The notes under the pieces are model-generated. The model had not been told where the DNA came from and ran no database searches. It saw only the letters and a list, made by a program, of their open reading frames with translations. From contig NZ_RFLY01000005.1 in NCBI RefSeq assembly GCF_003697345.1, positions 124,001-188,000 of the forward strand: DNA of 64,000 bases, written 5' to 3'. This document shows positions 43,996 to 54,010 of the stretch, one piece after another. Within the stretch, counting starts at the first letter, position 1. Every line of letters begins with the position of its first letter. Both the position numbers and the translations under genes were made by a program. The stretch comes from Solilutibacter pythonis. Lineage in GTDB: Bacteria > Pseudomonadota > Gammaproteobacteria > Xanthomonadales > Xanthomonadaceae.

Positions 43996-46426
43996 TCACC
44001 TGAACTTGTAATCGATGCGAAGTGCGACGCTGCGACCTTCGCCATAGATTTCATACAAGGCCGCGCGGTTGGATGAACGCGAACTCGCCGATTTGTAGGT
44101 GACGTATTTCTCGTTGAGGACGTTGTTGAGGTGCAGACTCATGGTGATCTGGTCGTTCAACTCCATTCGGCCTGACAGGTTGAGGGTCTTGTAGGCCGGC
44201 GAGCGATCCGCGTCACGCACGTTGAAGTGCGATTTGTAGGCGCCATAGGCGGCGATGTCGGCACGGATGAACGTGGGCTTCTGGAACATCTCAAGCTCAT
44301 GGTCGATGGACAGATAAGCGTTGTATTTCGGCACCATCGTCATGTCGTCGCCCTTTTTCGCGCCCAGCACGGGTACGGCGCTGAGCATCTTCGAATCGGT
44401 ATACGAGGCGTTGAAGGTCAGCATGGTGCTGGCGCCGAGATATATCGAGCTTTCCAGTTCAACGCCGCGCGAGCGGGCGTTGGCGGCGTTGGCGGTGTAG
44501 CTGAAACCGCAACTCGGCATATAGATGCTGGTACGGACATCGGTCCAGTCGATGTTGTAGATGGCGGAAGCCAGCCGCAGGCGACGGTCGAGGAATGCGC
44601 CCTTGAACCCCACTTCGTAGTTGTCGATGCGGTCGCTGGTGTAGCGGGGCGTGTGTTGGGGGGCATATTCGTCCTTGAGGCAAGCGTTCGGCAATGGCCC
44701 GTTGTTGCCGCCAGGACGATAACCTTCGGAGTACAGGGCGTAGATGTTCATGTCCTCGTTGGGCATCCACGAGACGCTGAACTTCTTCCGGTTGCCCGAT
44801 TCCTTGCCGCCGAGCCATGCGGTATCGGTCCGCGGGCCGACCCAGATGCCGCTGCGGGAATAGCCGGAAACGTCTTCCAGCTTGAAGTAGCGCAGTCCGC
44901 CGGTCAGCTCGATCTTGCCGATAGAGGTGTCGAACTGATAGCTGGCCTCGCCGAATGCGGCGAACTCCTTGGTCATGGAATATAGGTTGGTCAGGTTGTA
45001 GTTCTTGGATGGGTCGCCGTACAGCACGCGACCCAGATCGGCCACGTTGTGGATGCCCTGTTTCGCCCAATCGGGCCCCCATATTCCTCCCACGCTTTTA
45101 TCGGCCCAGTCCGAGAACAAGGCGATGCCGCGTGGCGTGTTCTCGTGATATTGCCACTGCTGGTCGGGCTTGTAGGGTTCCCAATAGCGGTCCTGGAACA
45201 TGCCGACCGTCCAGTCGAAGCCGCCCATGCGTTCGTTGTTATTGCAGGCGAATCTCATGGGTGATGCGCTTGCTGCGTTCTTGGGTGACGATCCAGGTCT
45301 TCATCATGTCGTCCATATCCAGGCGCGACCAGTTGTCGAGCGAAGACCCGGTGTATTCGCGGTAGGAGCCGACATAGTTGAGCGAAGCGAAACCGAACAG
45401 GTTCTCGTGGCCGGCGCTTATCGAGGCCAGGTTGGTGCGGCCTTTGCTCCAGTTATCCATCAATTCGTGCACGGTGTAGCGCGAAGGCGCCTTGACCCGG
45501 GTATTGGCGCCCGAGAGGCAGGCCGGGCGCTCCCAATTGGGGTCGCAGGTCACTTGGTCATAGTTGACATCGAATCCCCAGGGAGAGCCGGGATTTTCGC
45601 TGAACCTGGCGACTCGGTAGAAACCGGGCTTGGAGCGGTCCGCCAGGCGGGTGCCGACGTTCTTGCTCTTGCTGGTGATATAGCCGAAGTTGAAAAACAT
45701 CTCTTCCGTCGGCTCCCATTGCAACTGGGCGCGGAGGAAGTCGGCCTTGCCGTTGGCTTGCACGCCGGTGGCGGCGTTGACGATCTTGCCGGGGGATTCG
45801 GCGGTGCTGGCGACGATGCGGGCGGCCAGACGGTCATTGACCAGGGGGATGTTGAGGCCCGCTTCGATGCGGCGATTGATACCTGCCACATCTTTTTCAC
45901 TGCCCAGGCGATAAGTACCGAAGACCTCCCACTCGTTCATTTGTGGCTTGACCGTCACGATCTGCACCGTGCCGCCGATGGCGTTGGAACCCCACAGCGT
46001 GCCTTGCGGGCCGCGCAAGACTTCGACGCGTTCCACATCGAAGATGTTGGCGAGTCCGAGCGGGATGCCATCCACGAATTGGCTGGTGGTGCCTGGGGAG
46101 GCCGTATTGCCGCCGCTCAAGCCGCGCAGGATCAATTGTCCGGTGGGGCTGGCGCCGCCGGCGATGGTGCGGTAGATGTCCTGCACGCTGCTGAGGTTGC
46201 GCTCCTTAAGCTCGCTGGCCGAGATCGCCGTGATGTTCATCGGCACTTCGAGGATCGTCTCGTTACGCTTGCGCGCGGTGACTACCACCTTGTCCAGGGT
46301 GTCGGCCGAATGATGTTCGTCGGCGGGTTGGGGCGCGGGCTGTTGGGCATGGGCCATGCCGGCGATGAGCGGCGTGGTCAATAGCGTGGCGAGTACGGTT
46401 TTCTTGAGCTTTGGGAGCTTGGGCAT
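43996..46426 (-). pseudogene. TonB-dependent receptor gene interrupted by a frameshift
   Basis: The two halves of one receptor gene lie in different frames. The 5' part (46426 to 45239, 395 aa) has a signal peptide ending near AGMAHAQQ, a TonB-box-like DKVVVTARKR and the plug motif VEVLRGPQGTLWGSNAIGGT. It stops after THEIRLQ at a TAA. The 3' part resumes in the neighbouring frame at NNERMGGFDWTVGMF and runs to the barrel end LRIDYKFR at 43996. Skipping one base, or restoring two, at 45239-45245 rejoins a normal receptor of about 810 aa. It is therefore either a recent inactivation, a phase-variable or recoded gene, or a sequencing error. The 5' gene has a GGAG site and looks otherwise normal. 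The ligand is unknown. Confidence 0.85.
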
Positions 46427-47877
<1,451 letters not shown>

Positions 47878-47981
47878 GCACGCCGGGCATTCCGCGGCCG
47901 CTTTGCGCTTGAATCCGGGGGCTCCCGGCCACATGGCATAATCTCCCGTTCGCTCAACGACAAAGACTCAGGTACAGACCG

Positions 47982-48326
47982 ATGAATTTCCTCGATCTCC
48001 TCATCCCGGCCGCGCATGCTCAAGCAGCGGCGGGCCAGCCGGCGGCGCCGGGCATGATGAGCACCATGCTGTTTCCCATCGCGCTGATCGCGATCATGTA
48101 CTTCCTGATGATTCGTCCGCAGATGAAGCGCGCCAAAGAGCACAAGGCGATGTTGGGCGCGCTCAACAAAGGGGACGAGGTCATCACCAATGGCGGCCTG
48201 GCCGGCGTCGTTACCGATATCGGCGACAACTTCGTCACCGTCGAGATCGCCGAGAACGTGCGCGTGCGCGTGCAGAAAGGCGCGGTCGCCAATGTGCTGC
48301 CCAAGGGTTCGCTGAAAGCGTCCTGA
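47982..48326 (+). CDS. yajC: Sec translocon accessory protein YajC
   Basis: 114 aa. It is a single-span membrane subunit of the SecDF-YajC complex that assists protein export. One transmembrane helix (MLFPIALIAIMYFLMIRP, about residues 27-44) is followed by the conserved KxxMLxxLxKGDEVITNGGL region and a short basic C-terminus. It lies between tgt and secD on the same strand. Confidence 0.96.
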   Translation: MNFLDLLIPAAHAQAAAGQPAAPGMMSTMLFPIALIAIMYFLMIRPQMKRAKEHKAMLGALNKGDEVITNGGLAGVVTDIGDNFVTVEIAENVRVRVQKGAVANVLPKGSLKAS

Positions 48327-48379
48327 TCTTCCTTCAACCCTGATCGCGCGGCGCGCATGGCGCCGTGCGGGTGATCGTC

Positions 48380-50254
48380 ATGCTTGAGTTTCCGCGCTGG
48401 AAATACGCCGTCATCGTCCTGGTGTTGCTGGCCAGTACCTTTTATTCGTTGCCCAACCTGTACCCGAAGGATCCCTCGGTGCAGGTGACTGCCAACCGCG
48501 GCGCCGCCACCGGCGTCGTACTGCGGCAGAAGGTGGAGGCGGGTCTGGCCGATGCCGGTCTCAAACCGAAGTCCGTCGAGATGGATGGGGACGACACGGT
48601 GATGGTGCGACTCGCCTCGCCCGACCAGCAGACCCAGTTGCAGGACGCCCTGCGCGACACGCTGGGCCAGGATTATTCGGTGGCGTTGAACCTGCTGCCG
48701 ACGGTGCCGAAGTGGCTGGATGCGCTTGGCGCCAATCCGATGTCGCTGGGTCTCGACTTGCAGGGCGGCATCCACTTCCTGATGCAGGTGGATCAGCAGG
48801 CGGCGGTGCAGAAGCGGATGGACGCCTACGCCGAGAACATGCGCAGCCTCCTGCGCGATGCGCGCATCCAATACCGCTCGGTGGACGTTCGGCCCGATCA
48901 CAGCGTGATCGTTACGCTGCAAGCCGGCGGCAATGCCGATGCCGCGCGCGCCGCGTTGGTGAAGGGGCTGGGCAGTCCCGCCGCTGGCGGCCCCGGCTTC
49001 ACCTGGGCCGCGCAAGGCGCCACGTTGACCGCGCGCCTGTCCGAGGCCGACATCAACAAGATCGCGGTTGATGCGGTCGACCAGAACCGCACCGTCATCG
49101 CCGAGCGCATCAACGCGCTGGGCGTGGCCGAGCCGGTGCTGCAACGGCAGGGCGCCGACCGCCTGGTGATTCAGCTGCCGGGCCTCCAGGACACCGCCGA
49201 GGCCAAGCGCCAGATCGGCGCGACCGCGACGCTGGAGTTTCGCGCCGTGACCGGTGACGAGGCGACCGCCGCCGCGGCCGAGGCCAGTGGCCAGGTGCCG
49301 CCGGATTCGCGCCTTTACAAGCAGCAGAGCGGCGCGCCGATCCTGCTTTCCAAGCGCGTGCTGGTATCCGGCGACCAGTTGCTCTCGGCGGTGCCGGGCG
49401 TCGACCAGCAGAGCGGTTCGCCGGATGTCAGCATCACGCTGAACGCCGCGGGCGGCAAACGCATGCTCGACCACACCATGGAGAACGTCGGCAAGCGCCT
49501 CGGCATCGTCTACATCGAACGCATCCCGACCGTGAGCATGGTCGATGGCAAGGAAGTGCAGGGGTCGCGCATCGAGGAACGGGTGATCAGCGCTTCGACC
49601 ATCCAGGGCGTGTTCGGCAACCAGTTCCACACGACCGGCCTGTCGCAGGACGAGGCGCAGAGTCTGGCCCGGCAGTTGAAATCCGGCGCGCTGGCGGCGC
49701 CGATGTTCTTTGCCGACCAGCGCACGATCGGCCCGAGTCTCGGCAAGGAGAACGTCGAGCGCGGCACCCAGGCGGTGGCCTTCGCCTTCCTGTTCACGTT
49801 GGCCTTCTTCATGGTCTATTACCGGATGTTCGGCCTGGTCACTTGTGCCGCGCTGCTCATGAACTTGTTGATGGTGGTGGCGGTGCTGTCGCTGTTCGGC
49901 GCCACCATGACCCTGCCGGGCTTCGCCGGCCTGGCTTTGTCGGTGGGCATGTCGGTGGACGCCAACGTACTGATCAACGAACGTATCCGCGAGGAGTTGC
50001 GCGCCGGCATGCCGGCCAAGGCGGCGATCGCCACCGGCTACGACAAGGCCTCCGGCACGATTTTCGACTCCAACATGACCGCGCTCTTGGCCGGCGTCGC
50101 GTTGTACGCCTTCGGCACCGGCCCGCTGAAGGGCTTCGCGGTGACGATGGTGATCGGCATCCTGACCTCGGTATTCACCGCGGTGACGGTGTCGCGCGCG
50201 TTGGCCACGCTGATTTACGGCGGCCGCAAGAAGCTGAAGTCGATCGCGATCTGA
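48380..50254 (+). CDS. secD: Protein translocase subunit SecD
   Basis: 624 aa. It is a proton-driven membrane subunit that pulls exported proteins on the periplasmic side. An N-terminal helix is followed by a large periplasmic domain beginning near LGLDLQGGIHFLMQVD. The C-terminal RND-type membrane half includes FAGLALSVGMSVDANVLINE. The start is set at the ATG giving MLEFPRWKY, the conserved N-terminus; a GTG five codons upstream is possible. secF follows 12 bp later. Confidence 0.97.
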   Translation: MLEFPRWKYAVIVLVLLASTFYSLPNLYPKDPSVQVTANRGAATGVVLRQKVEAGLADAGLKPKSVEMDGDDTVMVRLASPDQQTQLQDALRDTLGQDYSVALNLLPTVPKWLDALGANPMSLGLDLQGGIHFLMQVDQQAAVQKRMDAYAENMRSLLRDARIQYRSVDVRPDHSVIVTLQAGGNADAARAALVKGLGSPAAGGPGFTWAAQGATLTARLSEADINKIAVDAVDQNRTVIAERINALGVAEPVLQRQGADRLVIQLPGLQDTAEAKRQIGATATLEFRAVTGDEATAAAAEASGQVPPDSRLYKQQSGAPILLSKRVLVSGDQLLSAVPGVDQQSGSPDVSITLNAAGGKRMLDHTMENVGKRLGIVYIERIPTVSMVDGKEVQGSRIEERVISASTIQGVFGNQFHTTGLSQDEAQSLARQLKSGALAAPMFFADQRTIGPSLGKENVERGTQAVAFAFLFTLAFFMVYYRMFGLVTCAALLMNLLMVVAVLSLFGATMTLPGFAGLALSVGMSVDANVLINERIREELRAGMPAKAAIATGYDKASGTIFDSNMTALLAGVALYAFGTGPLKGFAVTMVIGILTSVFTAVTVSRALATLIYGGRKKLKSIAI

Positions 50255-50266
50255 GGAAGTACCCAC

Positions 50267-51286
50267 ATGAAGATCTTTCCGCTCCACCTGATCCCGAACG
50301 ACACCCGCATCGACTTCCTGCGCCTGCGCACGGTTTCGCTGCTGGCGGCGCTGTTGCTGGCCATCGGCGCATTCGGCGCGATCGCCTACAACCAGTTCGC
50401 CAAGGGCGTGGCCTTCAACTACGCGCTGGACTTTACCGGCGGCGTCGGCGTCGAGTTGCACTTCGAGCGGCCGCCGGGTGTCGATGCCGTGCGCGAACGT
50501 CTGGAAAAGGCCGGTTTCGCAAGCGCCCAGGTACAGACCTACGGCACCGGCAGCGACCTGCTGGTGCGCTTGCAGGACGATGGCCGCCATGCCGCGCAGA
50601 CTGGCGAAGTCGGTGGACGGGGCGCGGATGGCGAATCCGCCGCCGCCGGCATCGCCCAGCGCATCGCCAGTGCCGCCTCGGTCGCCGGTAATCCGGCCGA
50701 AGTGCGTTCCAGCTCGGTGATCAGCGCCCAGGTGGGCCGCGACCTGGCCAGGAACGCGGTGCTGGCGATGCTGTTCGTGCTGATCGGCTTCATGGCCTAC
50801 ATCGCCTTCCGTTTCGAGTGGAAGTTCGCGGTGGCGGCGATCCTCTGCACCCTGCACGACGTGCTGGTGGTGGCCGGCTTTTTCGCGCTCACCCAGCGCG
50901 AATTCGACCTGACCCTGCTGGCGGGTTTGCTGACGGTGATGGGGTTCTCGATCAACGACACCATCGTGGTGTTCGACCGCGTGCGCGAGAACTTCCGCAC
51001 CATGCGAGCCGATCCGAACACGATCCTCAACGTTTCGGTCAATCAGACGCTTTCGCGCACCATCATCACCTCAGTGGTGGCATTCCTGACCGGCCTGGCG
51101 CTGTATATGTATGGCGGCGGTTCGCTGGAGGGCATGGCGGTCTCGCAGATGCTGGGCATCGTGATCGGTACTCTTTCCTCGATCTTCATCGCGTGCAACC
51201 TGCTGACCTTCGGCCCGCTGAGGGTGACCAAGCAGGACTTGCTGCCGAAGGCGCGTGACGAGGCGGCGCTGGCGCGCCGGCCCTGA
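50267..51286 (+). CDS. secF: Protein translocase subunit SecF
   Basis: 339 aa, partner of SecD. It has an N-terminal helix, the periplasmic FTGGVGVELHF segment, then five membrane helices with VMGFSINDTIVVFDRVREN and NQTLSRTIITS, the standard SecF motifs. Relative to the common form there is an Ala/Gly-rich stretch in the periplasmic loop (about residues 108-130). It ends just before paired terminator hairpins. Confidence 0.97.
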   Translation: MKIFPLHLIPNDTRIDFLRLRTVSLLAALLLAIGAFGAIAYNQFAKGVAFNYALDFTGGVGVELHFERPPGVDAVRERLEKAGFASAQVQTYGTGSDLLVRLQDDGRHAAQTGEVGGRGADGESAAAGIAQRIASAASVAGNPAEVRSSSVISAQVGRDLARNAVLAMLFVLIGFMAYIAFRFEWKFAVAAILCTLHDVLVVAGFFALTQREFDLTLLAGLLTVMGFSINDTIVVFDRVRENFRTMRADPNTILNVSVNQTLSRTIITSVVAFLTGLALYMYGGGSLEGMAVSQMLGIVIGTLSSIFIACNLLTFGPLRVTKQDLLPKARDEAALARRP

Positions 51287-51291
51287 GCATG

Positions 51292-51317
51292 CGAAAGCCG
51301 GGGGCTTGCCCGGCTTC
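51292..51317 (+). terminator. secF-side terminator hairpin
   Basis: AAGCCGGG and CCCGGCTT flank a short GGCTTG-type loop 6 bp after the secF stop; a few Ts follow. Confidence 0.65.
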
Positions 51318-51332
51318 GTATCGAGTTAGAGA

Positions 51333-51362
51333 GACGCCGGGCGATGCCCGGCGTCGTCGTTT
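51333..51362. terminator. Shared hairpin between convergent secF and suhB
   Basis: GACGCCGGGC and GCCCGGCGTC form a 10-bp stem around AT(G), with GTCGTTT on the + side. It lies 8 bp from the suhB stop, so it may serve both directions. Confidence 0.7.
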
Positions 51363-51369
51363 CCGCGTG

Positions 51370-52185
51370 TCAGAACGTGCCGGCGTAGCCGCTGTCGACG
51401 ATGGTCTTCTGGAGCGCCTCGGCCAGTCTCAGATTGCCGGCGACGATGCCACGGCTGTCGATCCCGCGTGCGTCCACCGGCGCGGTCGGGGCGCCTTTGA
51501 AATCGCTGACCTTTCCGCCGGCCTCGCGTACCAGCAGGATGCCGGCGGCGATGTCCCAGGGTTTGACGCCGGCCTCGAAGTAGGCATCGAGGCGGCCGCA
51601 GGCGGTGTAGGCCAGATCCAGCGCGGCGGAGCCGGTGCGGCGCAGGTCCTCGGCCTGGGTCATGAGCTGGCGCGCGCATTCGAGCTGCGCGCCGGTGCGC
51701 TGGCGTTCGCGCGGGTGGAAGCCGGTGGCGACCAGGGCGCCTTCCAGGGTCTTGCGTTCGGCCACGCGGATGCGGCGGTCGTTCAGCACCGCGCCGCTGC
51801 CTTTGCTGGCGGTGAACAGTTCGTTGCGCAGCGGGTCGAAGATCACGCCGTGGACCGGCTCGCCGTTCTCGACCAGGGCGATGGAGACACAGTAGTGCGG
51901 CAGGCCGCGCAGGTAGTTGCTGGTACCGTCGAGCGGGTCGATCACCCAGACGTTGCGGCCCTTGCCGAGCTGGCCGCCTTCCTCGCCGAGGATGGCGTAG
52001 TCCGGCGCGGCGCGGCGCAGTTCGCGGATCGCGGCTTCCTCGGCCTGAGCGTCCACTTCGCTGGCGTAATCCTGGCGGCCTTTCTCGACGACGTTGAGCG
52101 CCTCGAGGCGACCGAGGTTGCGCATCAGCACGTTGCTGGCGGCGCGCGCCGCCTTGACCATAAGGGTGACTGCAGGTTTCTGCAT
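51370..52185 (-). CDS. suhB: Inositol-1-monophosphatase family protein
   Basis: 271 aa. It is a Mg2+-dependent sugar phosphatase with the family sites GEEGG (metal-binding Glu), [17 protein letters not shown] and [17 protein letters not shown]. SuhB homologues also act with rRNA transcription antitermination factors. It is transcribed away from trmJ across a 74-bp spacer that contains a small CCCGGC/GCCGGG hairpin (52219-52236). Confidence 0.95.
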   Translation of the reverse strand: MQKPAVTLMVKAARAASNVLMRNLGRLEALNVVEKGRQDYASEVDAQAEEAAIRELRRAAPDYAILGEEGGQLGKGRNVWVIDPLDGTSNYLRGLPHYCVSIALVENGEPVHGVIFDPLRNELFTASKGSGAVLNDRRIRVAERKTLEGALVATGFHPRERQRTGAQLECARQLMTQAEDLRRTGSAALDLAYTACGRLDAYFEAGVKPWDIAAGILLVREAGGKVSDFKGAPTAPVDARGIDSRGIVAGNLRLAEALQKTIVDSGYAGTF

Positions 52186-52259
52186 GGAGTGGGCCGCCTG
52201 GTTGAATAAAGAACGAGGCCCGGCTTCGTTGCCGGGCGGCGCAGTTTACCATTCGCGCA

Positions 52260-53027
52260 ATGAGCCATCTGAACCCAATCGCCGCGCGCATCCGCATCGT
52301 GATGGTCGGTACCCAGCATCCAGGCAATCTCGGCGCCGCCGCCCGCGCCATGCGCACCATGGGGTTGACCCGGATGGTGTTGGTGGCGCCGGAAAAACAG
52401 CCCGATCTCGTCACCGTCTCGATGGCCGCGGGCGCTGAGGCGCTGGTATTCGATGCGCCGGTGTTCGCCACGCTCGGGGAAGCCGTCGCCGATTGCCGGC
52501 TGGTGCTCGGTTGTACCGCGCGCAGCCGGCGCATCGCGCTGGAGGAACTGCCGCCGCGCAAGGCAGTCGAACGCGCGGTGGCGGCGGCTGGCGAAGGCGG
52601 GGAGGTCGCGCTGGTGTTCGGACGCGAGCGTACCGGGCTGGACAACGACGAGCTGCAACTCTGCCATGCCGCCATCCACATCCCCGCCGACCCGGCCTTC
52701 AGCTCGTTGAACGTGGCGGCGGCGGTGCAGGTGCTGGCCTACGAGGCGAGGATGGCGCTGCTGGCCTCGGCGGCGTCCACCGCCAGCGTGGTGGCGGCGT
52801 GTGTCGAGCCGCCAGCCGCGCACGCCGAGCTGGAGGGCTTCTTCTCCCAGTTGGCGGAAACGCTCGACGCGATCGATTTCCACAAGGGGCGGGCGCCGGA
52901 ATCGGCGTTGCGCAAACTTCGCCGCATCTTTTTGCGGGCGGAGATGAGCAGCCGCGAGGTACGTATCGTCCGTGGCGTCCTGGCCGATGCCCAGCGCATG
53001 GCGCGCTTGGCGAAAAATGACGCATGA
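52260..53027 (+). CDS. trmJ: tRNA (cytidine/uridine-32) 2'-O-methyltransferase
   Basis: 255 aa. A SPOUT-class SAM-dependent enzyme that methylates the ribose of nucleotide 32 in tRNA. Motifs are GTQHPGNLGAAARAM, VFGRERTGLDNDEL (knot motif 2) and SSLNVAAAVQVL (motif 3). A C-terminal dimer extension of about 80 residues is present, as in TrmJ rather than the shorter TrmL. It is divergent from suhB. Confidence 0.95.
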   Translation: MSHLNPIAARIRIVMVGTQHPGNLGAAARAMRTMGLTRMVLVAPEKQPDLVTVSMAAGAEALVFDAPVFATLGEAVADCRLVLGCTARSRRIALEELPPRKAVERAVAAAGEGGEVALVFGRERTGLDNDELQLCHAAIHIPADPAFSSLNVAAAVQVLAYEARMALLASAASTASVVAACVEPPAAHAELEGFFSQLAETLDAIDFHKGRAPESALRKLRRIFLRAEMSSREVRIVRGVLADAQRMARLAKNDA

Positions 53028-53086
53028 GCGCCGGGGCATGCGTCTAATCGTGCGGGTTTTCGGTTAGGCTGCACGCTGTCCCGCTC

Positions 53087-54010
53087 GTGCGTGTCGCTGT
53101 GCATCGTTCATTTCGTGTCGCCTTCGTCTGCCTGTGTCTGGCAATGTTCGCGCCCGAGTTGCGTGCCGAAGGAGACACCCTGGTGCTGGGCCGGATCAGC
53201 GACGATCCCAAGGCGCATTACGAGCAGCTCAAACCATTGCTGGATTACGTGGTGCCGCGCATGGAGAAGGTCGGCATCCGTCAGGGCCGGATACTGATGG
53301 CCAAGGACGTACAGCAGATGGCCAGTTATCTGCGCCGTGGCCGGGTCGACTGGGTTACTGAAACCTCGGCCGGCGGCATGTTGCTAGCCGAACGCGGTGG
53401 TGCCGTGCCGTTGCTGCGCACCAGCCGGGGCGGCAAGTCCAGTTACGCCACGGTGTTCTTCGTCCGTCGCGGCAGCCGCATTCATTCGCTGGCGCAGTTG
53501 CGCGGTCGCAGCGTGGCGTTTCAGAACCGGGCCTCGACCTCCGCCTACTTCATGCCGGCCGACGAACTGCTCGACCAAGGCCTGTCACTCGAACAATTGC
53601 TATCGCCGCACGACCAGCCGGGGCCGGATGCGGTCGGCTTCATGTTCGCCCGCAGCGAACGCAACATCGTGACCTGGGTGGCGAAGGGGCTGGTCGATGC
53701 CGGCGCGATAAACGATGGCGACTGGGTGTCGCCAAGCCGGGTGCCGGCGGCTTTTCGCGACGAGCTGCGCCTGATCCATACCGGGCCAAGACTGCCGAGG
53801 GGAATCGAGATGGTCGGTACCCGGGTGCCGGGGGCGGTGCGCAAGCGTCTGCGCGAAGTGCTGCTGGCGGCACGGCACGATCCAGCCGCGGCGCCGGCGC
53901 TGAAGGCGTTCTTCGGTACCACGGCCTTCCAACCGATCGATGCTGAAACCCGCGCCCAGCTTGCGCACATTCGCGCCGCGACCGTCCGCGTGCGTCGGGA
54001 GGTGGAGTGA
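53087..54010 (+). CDS. PhnD-like periplasmic substrate-binding protein
   Basis: 307 aa starting at GTG. A signal peptide ends near PELRAEG. The rest is a phosphate/phosphonate-type binding fold (KPLLDYVVPRMEK, the VAFQNRASTSAYFMP phosphate-loop-like segment, GAINDGDW). No ABC permease or ATPase is adjacent. Instead the stop overlaps the start of a membrane GGDEF-EAL protein as GTGA. The pair is therefore better read as a periplasmic sensor feeding a cyclic-di-GMP enzyme than as a transporter; that is inference from coupling. Confidence 0.88.
   Translation: MRVAVHRSFRVAFVCLCLAMFAPELRAEGDTLVLGRISDDPKAHYEQLKPLLDYVVPRMEKVGIRQGRILMAKDVQQMASYLRRGRVDWVTETSAGGMLLAERGGAVPLLRTSRGGKSSYATVFFVRRGSRIHSLAQLRGRSVAFQNRASTSAYFMPADELLDQGLSLEQLLSPHDQPGPDAVGFMFARSERNIVTWVAKGLVDAGAINDGDWVSPSRVPAAFRDELRLIHTGPRLPRGIEMVGTRVPGAVRKRLREVLLAARHDPAAAPALKAFFGTTAFQPIDAETRAQLAHIRAATVRVRREVE

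Noticed and set aside
43996-45258. Separate short TonB receptor starting at MRFACNNNER
   Set aside because: It lacks a signal peptide and plug domain and continues the barrel of the preceding frame, so it is the 3' half of one frameshifted gene.
48020-50857. Open frame of 945 codons on the minus strand over yajC-secD-secF
   Set aside because: It is antisense to strongly conserved secD/secF, its translation is rich in His/Arg/Gln with no recognisable domain, and long shadow frames are common at this GC content.
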